The notes: generated by a model not told the origin, from the letters alone. Counted from the stretch's first letter, positions 1 through 9,141 are shown. The stretch: 64,000 nucleotides of DNA from Jeotgalibacillus proteolyticus (GCF_002926065.1 NZ_PREZ01000005.1:186001-250000), one strand, 5' to 3'. A program made the numbers and translations.

Positions 1-203
1 TAATCAGCTGATTGCACGCATCGCTTTAAATCACTTGAAATCACCCGCTCAGCTTCAGGTCTGTTAGCTTTTGTTTTCATTAAAAGGTCGATTCCTTCTT
101 CTGCAACCGGAACGTCTGTCCATCCTATATAAATTTTCTCCTGGTTTTCCCGGGTCACCCCATGGCGATAGAGAGATAACACCACACTAGTATGAGACTC
201 CAT
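1..203 (-). CDS. cobC: Histidine phosphatase, probable alpha-ribazole phosphatase CobC (partial)
   Basis: Only the N-terminal 67 codons are in the window. They begin at an ATG (201-203) preceded by a purine-rich AAGGAGGAGAAGG stretch. The phosphate-pocket motif RHG of the histidine phosphatase superfamily is at residues 13-15 (LYRHGVTREN). The reading frame overlaps the end of cobS by 49 bases. In the cobalamin pathway this enzyme removes the 5'-phosphate of alpha-ribazole phosphate or of cobalamin phosphate. The family is certain. The specific role rests on its position as last gene of the cob operon. Confidence 0.85.
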   Translation of the reverse strand, partial: MESHTSVVLSLYRHGVTRENQEKIYIGWTDVPVAEEGIDLLMKTKANRPEAERVISSDLKRCVQSAD

Positions 204-961
204 CCTTCTCCTCCTTCCAGACCTGCACCAAGTAAATCACCGTTCATGCCGCCAAATTCCTTTTCTGCAAATCGTTTAAATCCAATATAAAATACTATCC
301 AGCCAGAAAGTAAGACGAAAAGCAGCTGCCAATCAACCGGCATCATCAGAGGAGTCAGCAGCAGCAAAATAACTGTCACTACAGCTGGAAAATAAATCAC
401 GTTCCCACTAAGTAAATTTCTCATGTAATAGGCGATTCCCTCTTTTTTTGCTAAAGGAGCCTTGATTAAATAAAGCATCATCATCAGTCTCGATAGGATG
501 GGGATCCAGATCAGCCAGACGCCAGGCAGCCCAAAACGCCAACTAATATCTGCCAGCAGTACACCTTTAATCCCAAGAAGTACAATAAGGGACAGCACAC
601 CAAGGGCCCCTGTCCTCGGATCCTTTAATACCGTATGGCGTTTTTTATGATCTCCATACGAGAAAAAAGCATCACTTGCATCCGTCCAGCCGTCTAAATG
701 AAGACCCCCTGTCCACACGATAAAGCCCAGCCAAATCACAAGTGCAAGGATAAAAGGTGTGGGTGAAAAAAGAAGTTCAATTCCATGAACTGCTGCCAGT
801 ATTGATGAGCCGATCACAAGCCCGGCAACAGGCAGGCTTCCTGTCATCCAAAACATTGTGCGGCTGTTCATTTTGATTTCCTTCTTTATAGGCAGCACGG
901 TGAAAAACTGAAAAGCCAGCATTAGACCGTGAATACTATCCTTGAAGATATTTTTTTTCAT
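155..961 (-). CDS. cobS: Adenosylcobinamide-GDP ribazoletransferase (cobalamin synthase) CobS
   Basis: 268 residues, a usual length for CobS. This integral membrane enzyme joins adenosylcobinamide-GDP with alpha-ribazole (phosphate), the last assembly step of cobalamin. The family signature GLHLDGWTDASDAFFS, with its acidic metal-binding residues, lies near residues 86-101, and a second acidic motif (GGMNGDLLGA) is close to the C-terminus. Several hydrophobic spans are present. The start overlaps the end of the cobQ C-terminal fragment by 4 bases, so translation is probably coupled. Confidence 0.95.
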   Translation of the reverse strand: MKKNIFKDSIHGLMLAFQFFTVLPIKKEIKMNSRTMFWMTGSLPVAGLVIGSSILAAVHGIELLFSPTPFILALVIWLGFIVWTGGLHLDGWTDASDAFFSYGDHKKRHTVLKDPRTGALGVLSLIVLLGIKGVLLADISWRFGLPGVWLIWIPILSRLMMMLYLIKAPLAKKEGIAYYMRNLLSGNVIYFPAVVTVILLLLTPLMMPVDWQLLFVLLSGWIVFYIGFKRFAEKEFGGMNGDLLGAGLEGGEGWSLILVWCYLSIAMG

Positions 962-1863
962 AGACCCATTATTCCCCGTATTTTCTCCCAGTCAAGATGA
1001 GGTTTAAGACTGGCGGCAAGCTCATCATACACATTACGTTTTAGGCGAGCTTCGATTGTTTCTTCCTTGCCGAGTGAATTTTTAATCCGGTTTATGAGAA
1101 AATGCCTGGCAGCGGGCTCACGAAAAATATCATGCAGATACGTTCCAAAGACCCGTTTGGAATCCGACCAGTACCCTTCTGTCTGACCGTCATCCAGCAT
1201 TAAAAAAGGATGAGCATCTTCCTGCTTCCCAATTTGTGTTACGCCAAGATGGATCTCAAAGCCTTCAGCACGCACTGGAGAATGACAATCCTGCGCATAA
1301 AAAAAGCCGGATTGTCTCGTAACCGTTTTTCTTTCTTTCATCACTGTAGAAGAAGGAATAAAGCCAAAGCCATTTTCAGAAATTCCTCTTATTCCTGAGT
1401 CGATGCCATGAGGATCCTCTATTCCATCACCAAGCAGCTGAAGTCCTCCACAAATCCCCATGATCCAGACTCCTTCCTTCTGCAGGTGACGCAGATGTTT
1501 CTCCCACCCATGTTGCTTAAGTTCACGAAGGCTGTTAATCGTACTTTTTGTTCCCGGAAGAATGATGAGATCAGGTGTTGCGGTCAACTCCTCCGGACGC
1601 CTTACCCACTTGAGGGAAATGCCCGGCTCATGAACCAACGCTTCAATATCTGTAAAATTAGATACATACGGAAGCTCGATGACAGCAACCTGAAGTGAGC
1701 TCTTTTTATCCTCAGAAATTGGAGAAGAAACCGCCCTGACTCCCAGTGAATCCTCCTGTTCAATGCCATGATTTTCAACATGAGGCAGTACGCCAAGGAC
1801 CGGCAGCGACGTATGTTCTTCTATCCATTTAACCCCGTCTTCAAAAAGCGCCTCCTTTTTCAA
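958..1863 (-). pseudogene. cobQ: Cobyric acid synthase CobQ, C-terminal fragment (disrupted gene)
   Basis: Open frame of 301 codons whose first possible start is a TTG inside the end of the N-terminal fragment. It carries the class I glutamine amidotransferase half of CobQ: the nucleophile motif GICGGLQLLG and the YLHDIF motif near the expected catalytic histidine. It opens at [17 protein letters not shown], a position roughly 200 residues into intact CobQ. The stretch that normally follows DIEKGG (roughly 35 residues, usually containing an INKFRGD-type motif) is missing. CobQ amidates the side chains of adenosylcobyrinic diamide to cobyric acid. Without the linking segment the gene is probably inactive. 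Confidence 0.8.
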
Positions 1864-2359
1864 TATCGGCGATTAGAATTACCGGTACATCTGCCATTTT
1901 AGCGATCGTCATATTCACAAGCTCCCGTTTTTGAAGATTCATTTCCACGGGGCTGCCTGCTCCTTCAATGATCACTGCTTCGAATTCTTTTGAAAGGGCT
2001 GCAAGTGATTCTTCTATTGCCGCTCTTCCTTTTTCATAAAATTCGTGGCGGTAGGCCATGCCGTCAAGTGAAGCGATTCTTTCTCCGAATAAAACGACCT
2101 CAGAAGCACGGTCATTTTGCGGCTTTAATAAAATTGGGTTCATCTGAACGCTCGGTTCGATTCCCGCCGCCTCTGCCTGCACTCCCTGCGCTCTTCCCAT
2201 TTCCCGTCCGTCCTTTGTTACATAGGAATTATTGGACATGTTTTGCGATTTAAACGGAGTCGTTTTGATGCCATCCTGAAAAAGCAGTCGGCAAAAAAGA
2301 GTGGCAACCAGGCTTTTACCGACATCTGAAGACGTGCCCTGAAGCATGACTCCTTTCAC
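1841..2359 (-). pseudogene. cobQ: Cobyric acid synthase CobQ, N-terminal fragment (disrupted gene)
   Basis: Synthetase half of CobQ, with the P-loop GTSSDVGKS at the N-terminus and the [10 protein letters not shown] motif about residue 135. It ends abruptly at ADIEKGGAF followed by TGA (1841-1843), while the rest of CobQ continues in another frame. The GTG at 2357-2359 is preferred as start because GGGGAG lies 8 bases upstream and the protein then begins [12 protein letters not shown] like other CobQ proteins. The GTG at 2368 is too close to that site. The break combines an internal deletion with a frameshift. A sequencing error alone would not remove the missing residues. Confidence 0.8.
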
Positions 2360-2934
2360 ATCCCCCACTCCCCTTTTCGAACGATCGGAATTCCAGCTTC
2401 CATTTCAACCGCAGTGTCAGCCATCCCCACAAGAGTCTGGTGGAGCTCTCCAATCGCTTTTTGATAAGCTGCGGTTGCTTTATTTTTTGAAACAGGCTCG
2501 CTTAAAACCTCATTTGAAACGATGATCAGCGCGGTCAGGTGATCCCTTGCCCAGTCAATAAAGGAGATGAGCTCGCGTGTGAGGCGGGAAGTCGCTTCAT
2601 TTGCGTCTCCTCCTGAAAAAATGCCGCTCTCCATCCATTCATTAGCAAGCCAGGTGGTCAGGCAGTCCCAGAGAACGACATCCCCCTCCTCAAAGCCTGA
2701 AACAGACTCCATAATTTGAACCGGCTGCTCGATCGTGATCCATTGCTCACTGCTGCGGTCAAGCTGATGTCGGCTGATCCGATTCTTCATTTCCTGATCA
2801 AATGCAACGCCTGATGCCAAATAGACCATCCGCTGATTTTCCTTTTTAGCAAGTCTGATCGATTGCTCTTCGCTCCAGCTTGTCTTACCGCTTCTTACTC
2901 CGCCAATTACAATAAGAATGCATTCCTTTGCCAT
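2356..2934 (-). CDS. cobU: Bifunctional adenosylcobinamide kinase / cobinamide-phosphate guanylyltransferase CobU
   Basis: 192 residues. CobU phosphorylates adenosylcobinamide and then transfers GMP to make adenosylcobinamide-GDP, the substrate of CobS. The P-loop GGVRSGKT is at residues 11-18. The ISRHQLDRS segment, about residue 55, holds the histidine expected to be guanylylated. The gene overlaps cobD by 28 bases and the cobQ fragment by a few bases, as expected for one transcript. Confidence 0.95.
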   Translation of the reverse strand: MAKECILIVIGGVRSGKTSWSEEQSIRLAKKENQRMVYLASGVAFDQEMKNRISRHQLDRSSEQWITIEQPVQIMESVSGFEEGDVVLWDCLTTWLANEWMESGIFSGGDANEATSRLTRELISFIDWARDHLTALIIVSNEVLSEPVSKNKATAAYQKAIGELHQTLVGMADTAVEMEAGIPIVRKGEWGM

Positions 2935-3992
2935 TCCTTCACCGCCTGCATTAATCGGTCGTTTTGTTTTTTCGTTTTAATACCTGCCCGCAAAAATCGT
3001 CCTTCAATACCCCGATAATTTTCTGTGTGGCGCAAAACCAGGCCCTTTTTTAGCAAATACTCAAAAAGCTCCGATGTGTCGCTGGGGTCAGGCGGCTGAA
3101 GCAAATAATAATTTGCCTGACTTGCGGAGGTTTTAAAGCCAAGCTCTTTATAAAAAGAAAAGAGCCTTGTTCTTTCAGTATGTATAAACTGTCTTGTCTC
3201 CTCTTGAAACTTCCTGTCGCTAATGCAAAGCTCTCCTGCTTCTAAAGCAAGGGCGTTTACGTTCCAATGAGGGAGCCAGCGCTTCATCTGTTCAACGCGT
3301 TCTTTACTGCCAAGTAGATACCCTAACCTGAGTCCTGCTATAGAGAACATCTTGGTCATCGAGCGAAAGATCAAGAGACCTCTGTTTCCCGTCCAACCGC
3401 TCATTGAACGCTCTTCTCCAACCATATCAATAAACGCTTCGTCCAGTAAAATCATTCCCCCGGCTGTCTCTGCCTGGCAGATCCATTTTTCCAGGGAAGC
3501 TCTTGAATACGGTAGTCCGGTCGGATTGACCGGGTTACAAACAAAGAGGGCATGTCCCTGTGCAAGAAAGCTCATCAGCTCCTCATCATCGGGTTCCCAG
3601 CCGTTTTCTTCTTGCGTGTAAAAATGGTGAATCCCGCAGTCATTTGCTTTTAACACACGCTCGTATTCACTGAAGGCCGGATGAATAATCCCAACTTTCT
3701 TTCCCTGAAAAAGTCTTGCAGCTGCCATCATTAGTTCTGCAGTACCATTTCCCAAAAGAACCTGATGCCGGGAGACGTGATGAAAGAGGGCTATTTCTTT
3801 TCTTAGCCTTAGACCTTCAGGATCTGGATAGGAAAAGATGGACGAAAACCAGCCGTCCCAACTTTTCCTTAATGCCTCAGGGGGTCCAAGTGGATTAGTA
3901 TTTTCACTAAAATCAATAATCTCATTTGGACGCTCAAGATTCATCGATTCATACAAGGCACGCGGATTAGCTCCATGCGGCGGTAATGCCAT
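2907..3992 (-). CDS. cobD: Threonine-phosphate decarboxylase CobD (PLP-dependent)
   Basis: 361 residues, fold type I aminotransferase. The N-terminal IIDFSENTNPLGPPEAL motif is typical of CobD, which decarboxylates L-threonine-O-3-phosphate to the aminopropanol phosphate attached to the corrin ring by CbiB. The PLP lysine lies in SMTKMFSIAGLRLGY (about residue 213). Start ATG at 3992 follows GGAGGAA. The gene overlaps cbiB by 26 bases. HisC-like aminotransferases are the nearest alternative, but the cob neighbours favour CobD. Confidence 0.92.
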   Translation of the reverse strand: MALPPHGANPRALYESMNLERPNEIIDFSENTNPLGPPEALRKSWDGWFSSIFSYPDPEGLRLRKEIALFHHVSRHQVLLGNGTAELMMAAARLFQGKKVGIIHPAFSEYERVLKANDCGIHHFYTQEENGWEPDDEELMSFLAQGHALFVCNPVNPTGLPYSRASLEKWICQAETAGGMILLDEAFIDMVGEERSMSGWTGNRGLLIFRSMTKMFSIAGLRLGYLLGSKERVEQMKRWLPHWNVNALALEAGELCISDRKFQEETRQFIHTERTRLFSFYKELGFKTSASQANYYLLQPPDPSDTSELFEYLLKKGLVLRHTENYRGIEGRFLRAGIKTKKQNDRLMQAVKEWQRNAFLL

Positions 3993-4935
3993 AAATGATT
4001 CCTCCTCCTATCCAAAAAAGCACGATAAAAAGCAGTACAGTGCGGTTCATGATCGATAATGTCTGGTCGATGTGCAGCTTATTTACCTTCAGCCTCCCAT
4101 GTCCGATTTTAGGACGAAAAGAAGGAACACCCTTGTATGTATTTCGCCCGCCCAGCTGAATGGATAATAGCAGCGCAACAGCTGCTTCTCCCCATCCGCT
4201 GTTTGGGCTTGGGTGCTTTTTGCTTTCAGAAGGAAGCATTCGAATAAGCGTCATTCTTTTGGCAGCTGCTTCCGGTTTCCTCGTAAAAAGCATGAGCAGG
4301 CCGGTGATTCTGCTTGGAACCCAGTTTACGAAGTCATCCATTTTAGCTGAGGCAAATCCATAGTATTCAAATCGTTCATTTCGGTAGCCTACCATTGAAT
4401 CACATGTATTGATGGCCTTATAAAGCCAAATTCCAGGAGCGCCCAGTATAATGGCCCAAAATAAAGGAGCCGTAATGCCGTCACTCGTATTCTCCGCGAT
4501 CGTTTCAACGGTGCCTCTTGTAATCTCTGCTTCATCAAGGTCTTCTGTATCACGGCCGACAATCCACGAAAGCTTCATTCGCGCATCAATCAGATTTCCT
4601 TTTTCTAAAGGGATTAACACCTCTCTTGCCGCCTCCTGAAGACTTTTTTTCGCAAGAGCACTTGTCATGAAAAGAACCTCCAGCGAAAAACCTGCCGCCC
4701 AGTGAAGAGAATAGCCTGCCCACATGATTCCAAAGGCTATAAGCCCAACTGCACACAGAATTATTAAGAGGTGAAGCACTCCCATCGCTTTCCTATTCGA
4801 TCCTTTATTAAAGCGCTTTTCCAAAAATAAACTAAAGGCCCCAATCCACCTGACTGGATGAGGCCAATGCGGCGGATCGCCAATCAGCCGGTCCAGTAAA
4901 AGCGCTATAGTTGCGGCTAAAAGATGAGTAAGCAC
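3967..4935 (-). CDS. cbiB: Adenosylcobinamide-phosphate synthase CbiB
   Basis: 322 residues, multi-pass membrane protein. The family motifs DRLIGDPPHWPHPVRWIG (N-terminus), RDTEDL and ENTSDGITAPL (middle) are present. It condenses cobyric acid with aminopropanol phosphate made by CobD. It starts at a GTG directly after the TAA of the upstream transporter gene with only a weak ribosome site, so translational coupling is likely. Confidence 0.93.
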   Translation of the reverse strand: MLTHLLAATIALLLDRLIGDPPHWPHPVRWIGAFSLFLEKRFNKGSNRKAMGVLHLLIILCAVGLIAFGIMWAGYSLHWAAGFSLEVLFMTSALAKKSLQEAAREVLIPLEKGNLIDARMKLSWIVGRDTEDLDEAEITRGTVETIAENTSDGITAPLFWAIILGAPGIWLYKAINTCDSMVGYRNERFEYYGFASAKMDDFVNWVPSRITGLLMLFTRKPEAAAKRMTLIRMLPSESKKHPSPNSGWGEAAVALLLSIQLGGRNTYKGVPSFRPKIGHGRLKVNKLHIDQTLSIMNRTVLLFIVLFWIGGGIIYGITAAWS

Positions 4936-4936
4936 C

Positions 4937-6403
4937 TTAGTATTTTTTCTTTCGTTCTAAATAAATTTTGATTGCTTCAGTTGTACAATCAAATACACCC
5001 TTGCCAATCAGCTTGCCAAGCGGGGTAATCGGTCCTGCGTACTGAACTTCAGAACCTGACTGAACCGCCGCAACAAGGAGGCTGTCTGTTGACGTTCCGG
5101 TTGCCAGTGTATTCGTATCAGGATCTTTAATTTCAGCATGCTGCAGCGCTTTGACCTTCGCTTCCGTTCCAGTCATGATGGCCTGAATAAACGCTTCATC
5201 GGAAAGCTTTCCATTAACAAAAATCCAGATATTAATTGTTCCTATGGCAGCTTCCTTGTTCCGTTCATGAGCAAGTGACACATCCACAGCATTACCTACC
5301 CCTGCTGTTACCGCAATAACAGCTGAGAGCTCACCATCATAAAGCTCCTTGATGACTACATCCTCCACTTTCACAGCTGTCATCATTCCGACTGAATCTG
5401 CTACGTTCCAGCCATAGCGCTCTGCGTAGTCGCTCATGTCGCGGTAGCTGTCCTCGCACTCATAATCCATTGGCACGTGGCGGTTTATAAAATAACGGTA
5501 CCAGCCAAGCCCCGCGCCAATTACGGCAGAAGACAGTGTTTTCAGCGGCTGAGGAGCAGTAAGTAAAATATGATCAGAGGTAATTTGAAACAGTTCCTTA
5601 GTAATCCCTTTCTGCTCTTGTTGACGGTAGTCAGGCAAAATCGTTACCTGGGGCTTTGGGAGCTCCGGATGCGCCTGTGTGTGAACCGATGCTCGATAAA
5701 CACGTTCTACTGTTTCTTTTTTAAGCACATCACCAGGCGCCGCCAGGCTTACCATTTGCCCCTCATGCAGTAATAAAAGTCTGTCACAGTAAAGGGAAGC
5801 TGCATTTAAATCATGAAAAATCGAAACAACGGTCAATTCATGGGTTCTTGTCCATTCCTTCAATAAGTCGAGCAGCTGTTTTTGGTAGGAAAGATCCAAA
5901 TGATTAGTCGGTTCATCGAGCAGCAAAAGCTTTGGTTCCTGTGCCAGAGCCTGTGCCAGAAATACCCGCTGCCGCTCTCCTCCTGATAGCTCCTGAATTG
6001 ACTGATTTTCATACACAAGGACACCTGTCTGCTTCATAGCAGCTGTCACTGCCGCTTCATCCTTTTCGGTCCAGGGAGCAAACATCCCTTTTTGATGAGG
6101 GTACCTTCCCATTGATACGGTTTCCCGTACAGTGTAGTCAAAGGCATGGCTGTGCAGCTGAGGCAGTACGGCAATTTCTTTTGCCAGCTGCTTGGCTGAA
6201 TAACTTTTCAGGCTCTTTTCCTTAAAGGAAATAAAACCTTCTGATAATGGAATCAGCCCGCTGATCATTTTCATCAGCGTGGTTTTCCCGCTGCCGTTTG
6301 GACCAAGAATGCCAAGGATCTCCTGCTTTTGAACTTCAAAGGATACTCCATTAACTACTGTATTGTCACCGTACCCGCCGCTTGCATTTTCTACCTTCAG
6401 CAT
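4937..6403 (-). CDS. Cobalamin ABC transporter ATPase fused to adenosylcobinamide amidohydrolase (BtuD-CbiZ)
   Basis: 488 residues in two parts. Residues 1-260 are an ABC ATPase: Walker A GPNGSGKT (about 34-41), signature LSGGERQR (about 140), Walker B LLLLDEP (about 160). The remaining residues are a CbiZ domain, with conserved features such as WYRYFINRHVPMDY and a glycine-rich GVGNAVD motif. CbiZ removes the aminopropanol arm from adenosylcobinamide or pseudocobalamin so that the ring can be remodelled. The B. subtilis YvrA protein shares this fusion. It is co-transcribed with the permease (2 bases away) and CbiB, which rebuilds the arm. Confidence 0.9.
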   Translation of the reverse strand: MLKVENASGGYGDNTVVNGVSFEVQKQEILGILGPNGSGKTTLMKMISGLIPLSEGFISFKEKSLKSYSAKQLAKEIAVLPQLHSHAFDYTVRETVSMGRYPHQKGMFAPWTEKDEAAVTAAMKQTGVLVYENQSIQELSGGERQRVFLAQALAQEPKLLLLDEPTNHLDLSYQKQLLDLLKEWTRTHELTVVSIFHDLNAASLYCDRLLLLHEGQMVSLAAPGDVLKKETVERVYRASVHTQAHPELPKPQVTILPDYRQQEQKGITKELFQITSDHILLTAPQPLKTLSSAVIGAGLGWYRYFINRHVPMDYECEDSYRDMSDYAERYGWNVADSVGMMTAVKVEDVVIKELYDGELSAVIAVTAGVGNAVDVSLAHERNKEAAIGTINIWIFVNGKLSDEAFIQAIMTGTEAKVKALQHAEIKDPDTNTLATGTSTDSLLVAAVQSGSEVQYAGPITPLGKLIGKGVFDCTTEAIKIYLERKKKY

Positions 6404-6405
6404 GG

Positions 6406-7461
6406 CTACCCTCTACTTTCCTGTCGTTTTTTAATCAGAATTAACCCAAATACCGGCGCCCCGATCAACGCTGTAATGACTCCGATCGGCAGCTCTGTTG
6501 GAGAAATGATGGTTCTCGCCACTAAATCACAAACAATTAAAAGACTGGCACCATTTAAAATAGATAATGGCAGCACATGGCGATGATCCGCCCCCCACGC
6601 CATTCTGACCATATGCGGAACAACAAGTCCGACAAAGCCAATTGTTCCGGATACAGCTACAGCTGCGCCTGTCAGAAGTGAGCCAGAGGCAAGGACAACA
6701 TATTTTCTCAGCTGAACATTCACACCTAAATGCTGTGCACGCTCTTCGCCAAACGCCATCGCATTCAGCTCCCGGGCATTCCACATGAGCAAAAGTGCAC
6801 CAATGATAAAAAACGGAGCAATGAGTTTAATATAATCCCAGCCGCGCATCGATACACTGCCGAGCAGCCAGTTAATAATCTGGCGAAGCTCTTCACCGGT
6901 TAACGCAATCATAAGCGACAGGATAGATCCCAAAAATGAACTGAAAATAATTCCGGTAAGAATAATCGTCTCCATTTTCATCGAACGCTCAACAAAGCGT
7001 GCGAAGGTTAAAACAATAATCAATGTGATGAGCGCTGCCAATATGCTGATCACTGGCAGTGTAAAGCTTCCCAGTCCCGGAATCGTCAAGCCAAAAAAGA
7101 TGGTCGTTACGGCCCCTACAGACGCACCGGAGGAAACACCTAATGTATAAGGATCTGCTAAAGGGTTTTTCAACAGCCCCTGAAAGGAAGCACCCGCAAT
7201 CGCCAACGACGCTCCTACTAAAGCCGCAAGCACTACCCGGGGAAAACGGATATCAATTACAATTGTTCTTAACATTCCATCCATTTCCCCGTTCGTGCCA
7301 AAAAGAGTGCCCCAAAAAATGTGGAGCATCTCCTTGAACGGCACCTGCACCGATCCTAGTGTAATGGCGAGTGTAAATGAGACAGCCAATAGGATCAGTG
7401 AAAGTGAATAGCCAAGCCAGACCTTACTCGCTGAAAATGTCCGGGTAGATAGCTTCAGCAA
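6406..7461 (-). CDS. Cobalamin/cobinamide ABC transporter permease (BtuC/FecCD family)
   Basis: 351 residues, about ten hydrophobic spans, FecCD-type permease. The GLVVPHMVRMAWGADHRHVLP segment is the usual BtuC coupling region. The only sensible start is TTG at 7461, inside the end of the btuF gene (38-base overlap), with no strong ribosome site. Expression is therefore probably coupled to the binding-protein gene. It corresponds in order to B. subtilis YvrB. Confidence 0.9.
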   Translation of the reverse strand: MLKLSTRTFSASKVWLGYSLSLILLAVSFTLAITLGSVQVPFKEMLHIFWGTLFGTNGEMDGMLRTIVIDIRFPRVVLAALVGASLAIAGASFQGLLKNPLADPYTLGVSSGASVGAVTTIFFGLTIPGLGSFTLPVISILAALITLIIVLTFARFVERSMKMETIILTGIIFSSFLGSILSLMIALTGEELRQIINWLLGSVSMRGWDYIKLIAPFFIIGALLLMWNARELNAMAFGEERAQHLGVNVQLRKYVVLASGSLLTGAAVAVSGTIGFVGLVVPHMVRMAWGADHRHVLPLSILNGASLLIVCDLVARTIISPTELPIGVITALIGAPVFGLILIKKRQESRG

Positions 7462-8404
7462 GCTCTTGTGTTCCTTCTACTAATCTCGGGCCAGAACGAT
7501 TAACCGGATCTGAGGATACAACATGGACTTCTTCGTTTTGAACAGCCGCTACTTCACTAAAGCCGCCATGACCCATCCATTGTGCGATTGGATCCTCTAC
7601 AAATTCTCCGTACGTCAGTACAACCGCTTCAGGATTACGGCTGACAATTTCCTCTTCAGACAGAAGGAAGAACCCTTCCTGATCCCCTGCTACATTATCG
7701 GCCTGGATCAGATCAAGCATTTCCTGCATAAAGGTATTGCTTCCTGCCACATAAATTTCCGGAAGACCAGACACATCAACCAATACATCTTTACGGTCCT
7801 CTTCCTCAATCGCAGCTGCTTTTTGCTCTATTTCAGCAAAGCCTTCCTGCATATCCGCTACGACTTCTTCAGCTTCACCTGTTTTCCCGGTAATTTGACC
7901 GATCATTTCAATCGTATCGTAAACCTGTTCGAATGATACCGCATTTTCAATGACAACTACTGTAATACCGGCATCTCTGATTTGCTGGAGACCATCCTCC
8001 TGCATTGCATTTGAATCATGTGCAAGCACAACATCAGGCTGAAGAGAAATAATTTTCTCCACATTAAACTCCAGTCCGCCGATTTTTTCTTTATCGTTTA
8101 CTTCCTCTGGATAATTATCATAATCAGACACTCCAACAATTTCTTCATTAAGTCCGAGTGCATAGGCTATTTCCGTGTTGCTCGGAATCATTGAAACAAT
8201 CTGCTCCGGCTGTTCTTCAATTGTGATATCTTCACCTGTCGCATCCCTTACTGTGACAGGAAACTCACCGTCTGAAGCGATTTCCTCACCCTGATTTGGA
8301 TCGTTCGTTTCTGTACCCTCTTCTGTTGCAGGCTCCGTGTCACTGCATGCTCCCAGCAGCATTAATACGGCCAATAAGCTACTCATCCACTTCCAGCTTT
8401 TCAT
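7424..8404 (-). CDS. Cobalamin/cobinamide-binding lipoprotein (BtuF-like)
   Basis: 326 residues. A signal peptide with lipobox LLGAC precedes a low-complexity acidic linker and a type III periplasmic-binding fold (TIGR-like pattern EQIVSMIPSNTEIAYALGL). It captures corrinoids outside the membrane and hands them to the downstream permease and ATPase. ATG at 8404 follows TTAGGAGGAAAAGG. It is the first gene after the B12 riboswitch. Its substrate is inferred from that riboswitch and the cob genes. Confidence 0.9.
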   Translation of the reverse strand: MKSWKWMSSLLAVLMLLGACSDTEPATEEGTETNDPNQGEEIASDGEFPVTVRDATGEDITIEEQPEQIVSMIPSNTEIAYALGLNEEIVGVSDYDNYPEEVNDKEKIGGLEFNVEKIISLQPDVVLAHDSNAMQEDGLQQIRDAGITVVVIENAVSFEQVYDTIEMIGQITGKTGEAEEVVADMQEGFAEIEQKAAAIEEEDRKDVLVDVSGLPEIYVAGSNTFMQEMLDLIQADNVAGDQEGFFLLSEEEIVSRNPEAVVLTYGEFVEDPIAQWMGHGGFSEVAAVQNEEVHVVSSDPVNRSGPRLVEGTQELAEAIYPDIFSE

Positions 8405-8539
8405 TTCCTTTTCCTCCTAAACTGAATATCTTTCAACCTAAAGCAGCCGGGGACCGGGAAGCATACTCTGTCCCGGTCTATGTAAATTCGGGGGGAACTT
8501 AAACGGCTGCCTGCCGCTTTTTAACTGCGGCTAGAAAAT

Positions 8540-8566
8540 AAAAAAACATCTCACCAATAGGAGATG
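8540..8566 (-). terminator. Intrinsic terminator of the cobalamin riboswitch expression platform
   Basis: On the minus strand a CATCTC/GAGATG hairpin (8547-8566) is followed by seven T residues. It lies between the B12 aptamer and btuF, where ligand-dependent termination would stop the cob operon. Confidence 0.75.
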
Positions 8567-8646
8567 CTGGGCTGCAAAACGAATCGAAAATCATAAGCAA
8601 TGGCTTATGAACGAAGTCTGCAACACCGGCCTATCCTCGTAGGCAT

Positions 8647-8830
8647 GTAAAGGTGCGGGAATGCAGGCAGGTTTCCTGGCTTAATGGTTTTCGCATGCTC
8701 CCCCTTCCCATAGCTCAGCGCTACAGTGGTACTGGCAATCTGCTTTCCATTTTACAGTGGCGGGACCGCGCTGGAATTTCACCAGCTTCCCTTTTAACTC
8801 TTTTTTTATAAAGAGCACCTGCATCCGTCC
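8647..8830 (-). promoter_or_regulatory. Cobalamin (B12) riboswitch
   Basis: Minus-strand leader with the class hallmarks: the B12 box AAGCCAGGAAACCTGCC (8666-8682), GGGAAGCTGGTGAAATTCC and CGGTCCCGCCACTGTAA in the core (about 8745-8795), and GGTGCTC at the 5' side. It precedes btuF and the whole cob salvage operon, with a terminator 80-100 bases downstream. Binding of adenosylcobalamin should switch the operon off. Confidence 0.97.
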
Positions 8831-8854
8831 ATATTAAAATGTTTTTCCATTCTC

Positions 8855-8861
8855 ATTATAA
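8855..8861 (-). promoter_or_regulatory. Probable -10 element for the cobalamin operon
   Basis: On the minus strand a perfect TATAAT (about 8856-8861) lies some 30 bases upstream of the riboswitch. No good -35 hexamer is seen at 16-18 bases, so the assignment rests on the -10 alone. Confidence 0.4.
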
Positions 8862-8890
8862 CGAAAGTTCGACAAATACGCACGAAAATA

Positions 8891-8929
8891 AAAAAGGAGG
8901 CTGAGACAAATATGTGTCTCAACCTCCTT
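8891..8929 (-). terminator. Terminator-like hairpin joined to palindromic repeat R1
   Basis: Arms AAGGAGG.TGAGACA and TGTCTCA.CCTCCTT around a 6-base loop, with a T-rich run (TTTTTTATTTT) on the minus-strand 3' side. It could end the dioxygenase transcript, with repeat R1 in its 3' untranslated region. A near-identical arrangement exists at 13937-14100. Confidence 0.7.
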
Positions 8930-8934
8930 CAGCC

Positions 8935-9056
8935 GGTTGACTGCGCTTCAGGGGGACGCTTTCCGCGGGGCGGGGCTAGAACTAACTTGCTTCGCAAGTG
9001 GATCTCAAGTACCCGCTTCTTCCCGCTGGAGTCGCCACCTTCCGCTCCGTTCACCT
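8935..9056 (+). repeat. Palindromic repeat R1 (variant B)
   Basis: 122 bp member of the window-wide imperfect palindrome family. The apex is ACTTGC-TTC-GCAAGT. The ends are of variant B (starts GGTTGACTGCG, ends CGTTCACC), unlike the GTTGATT/AATCAAC ends of most copies. It directly follows the terminator-like hairpin at 8891-8929. Confidence 0.9.
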
Positions 9057-9141
9057 CATGTTTCTAAAATCATCGTTATGTCGCAGGCCTTCTTAAACCC
9101 GGTTCTCTTCATGTATCTCACTATGGCAAATTAACGATATA

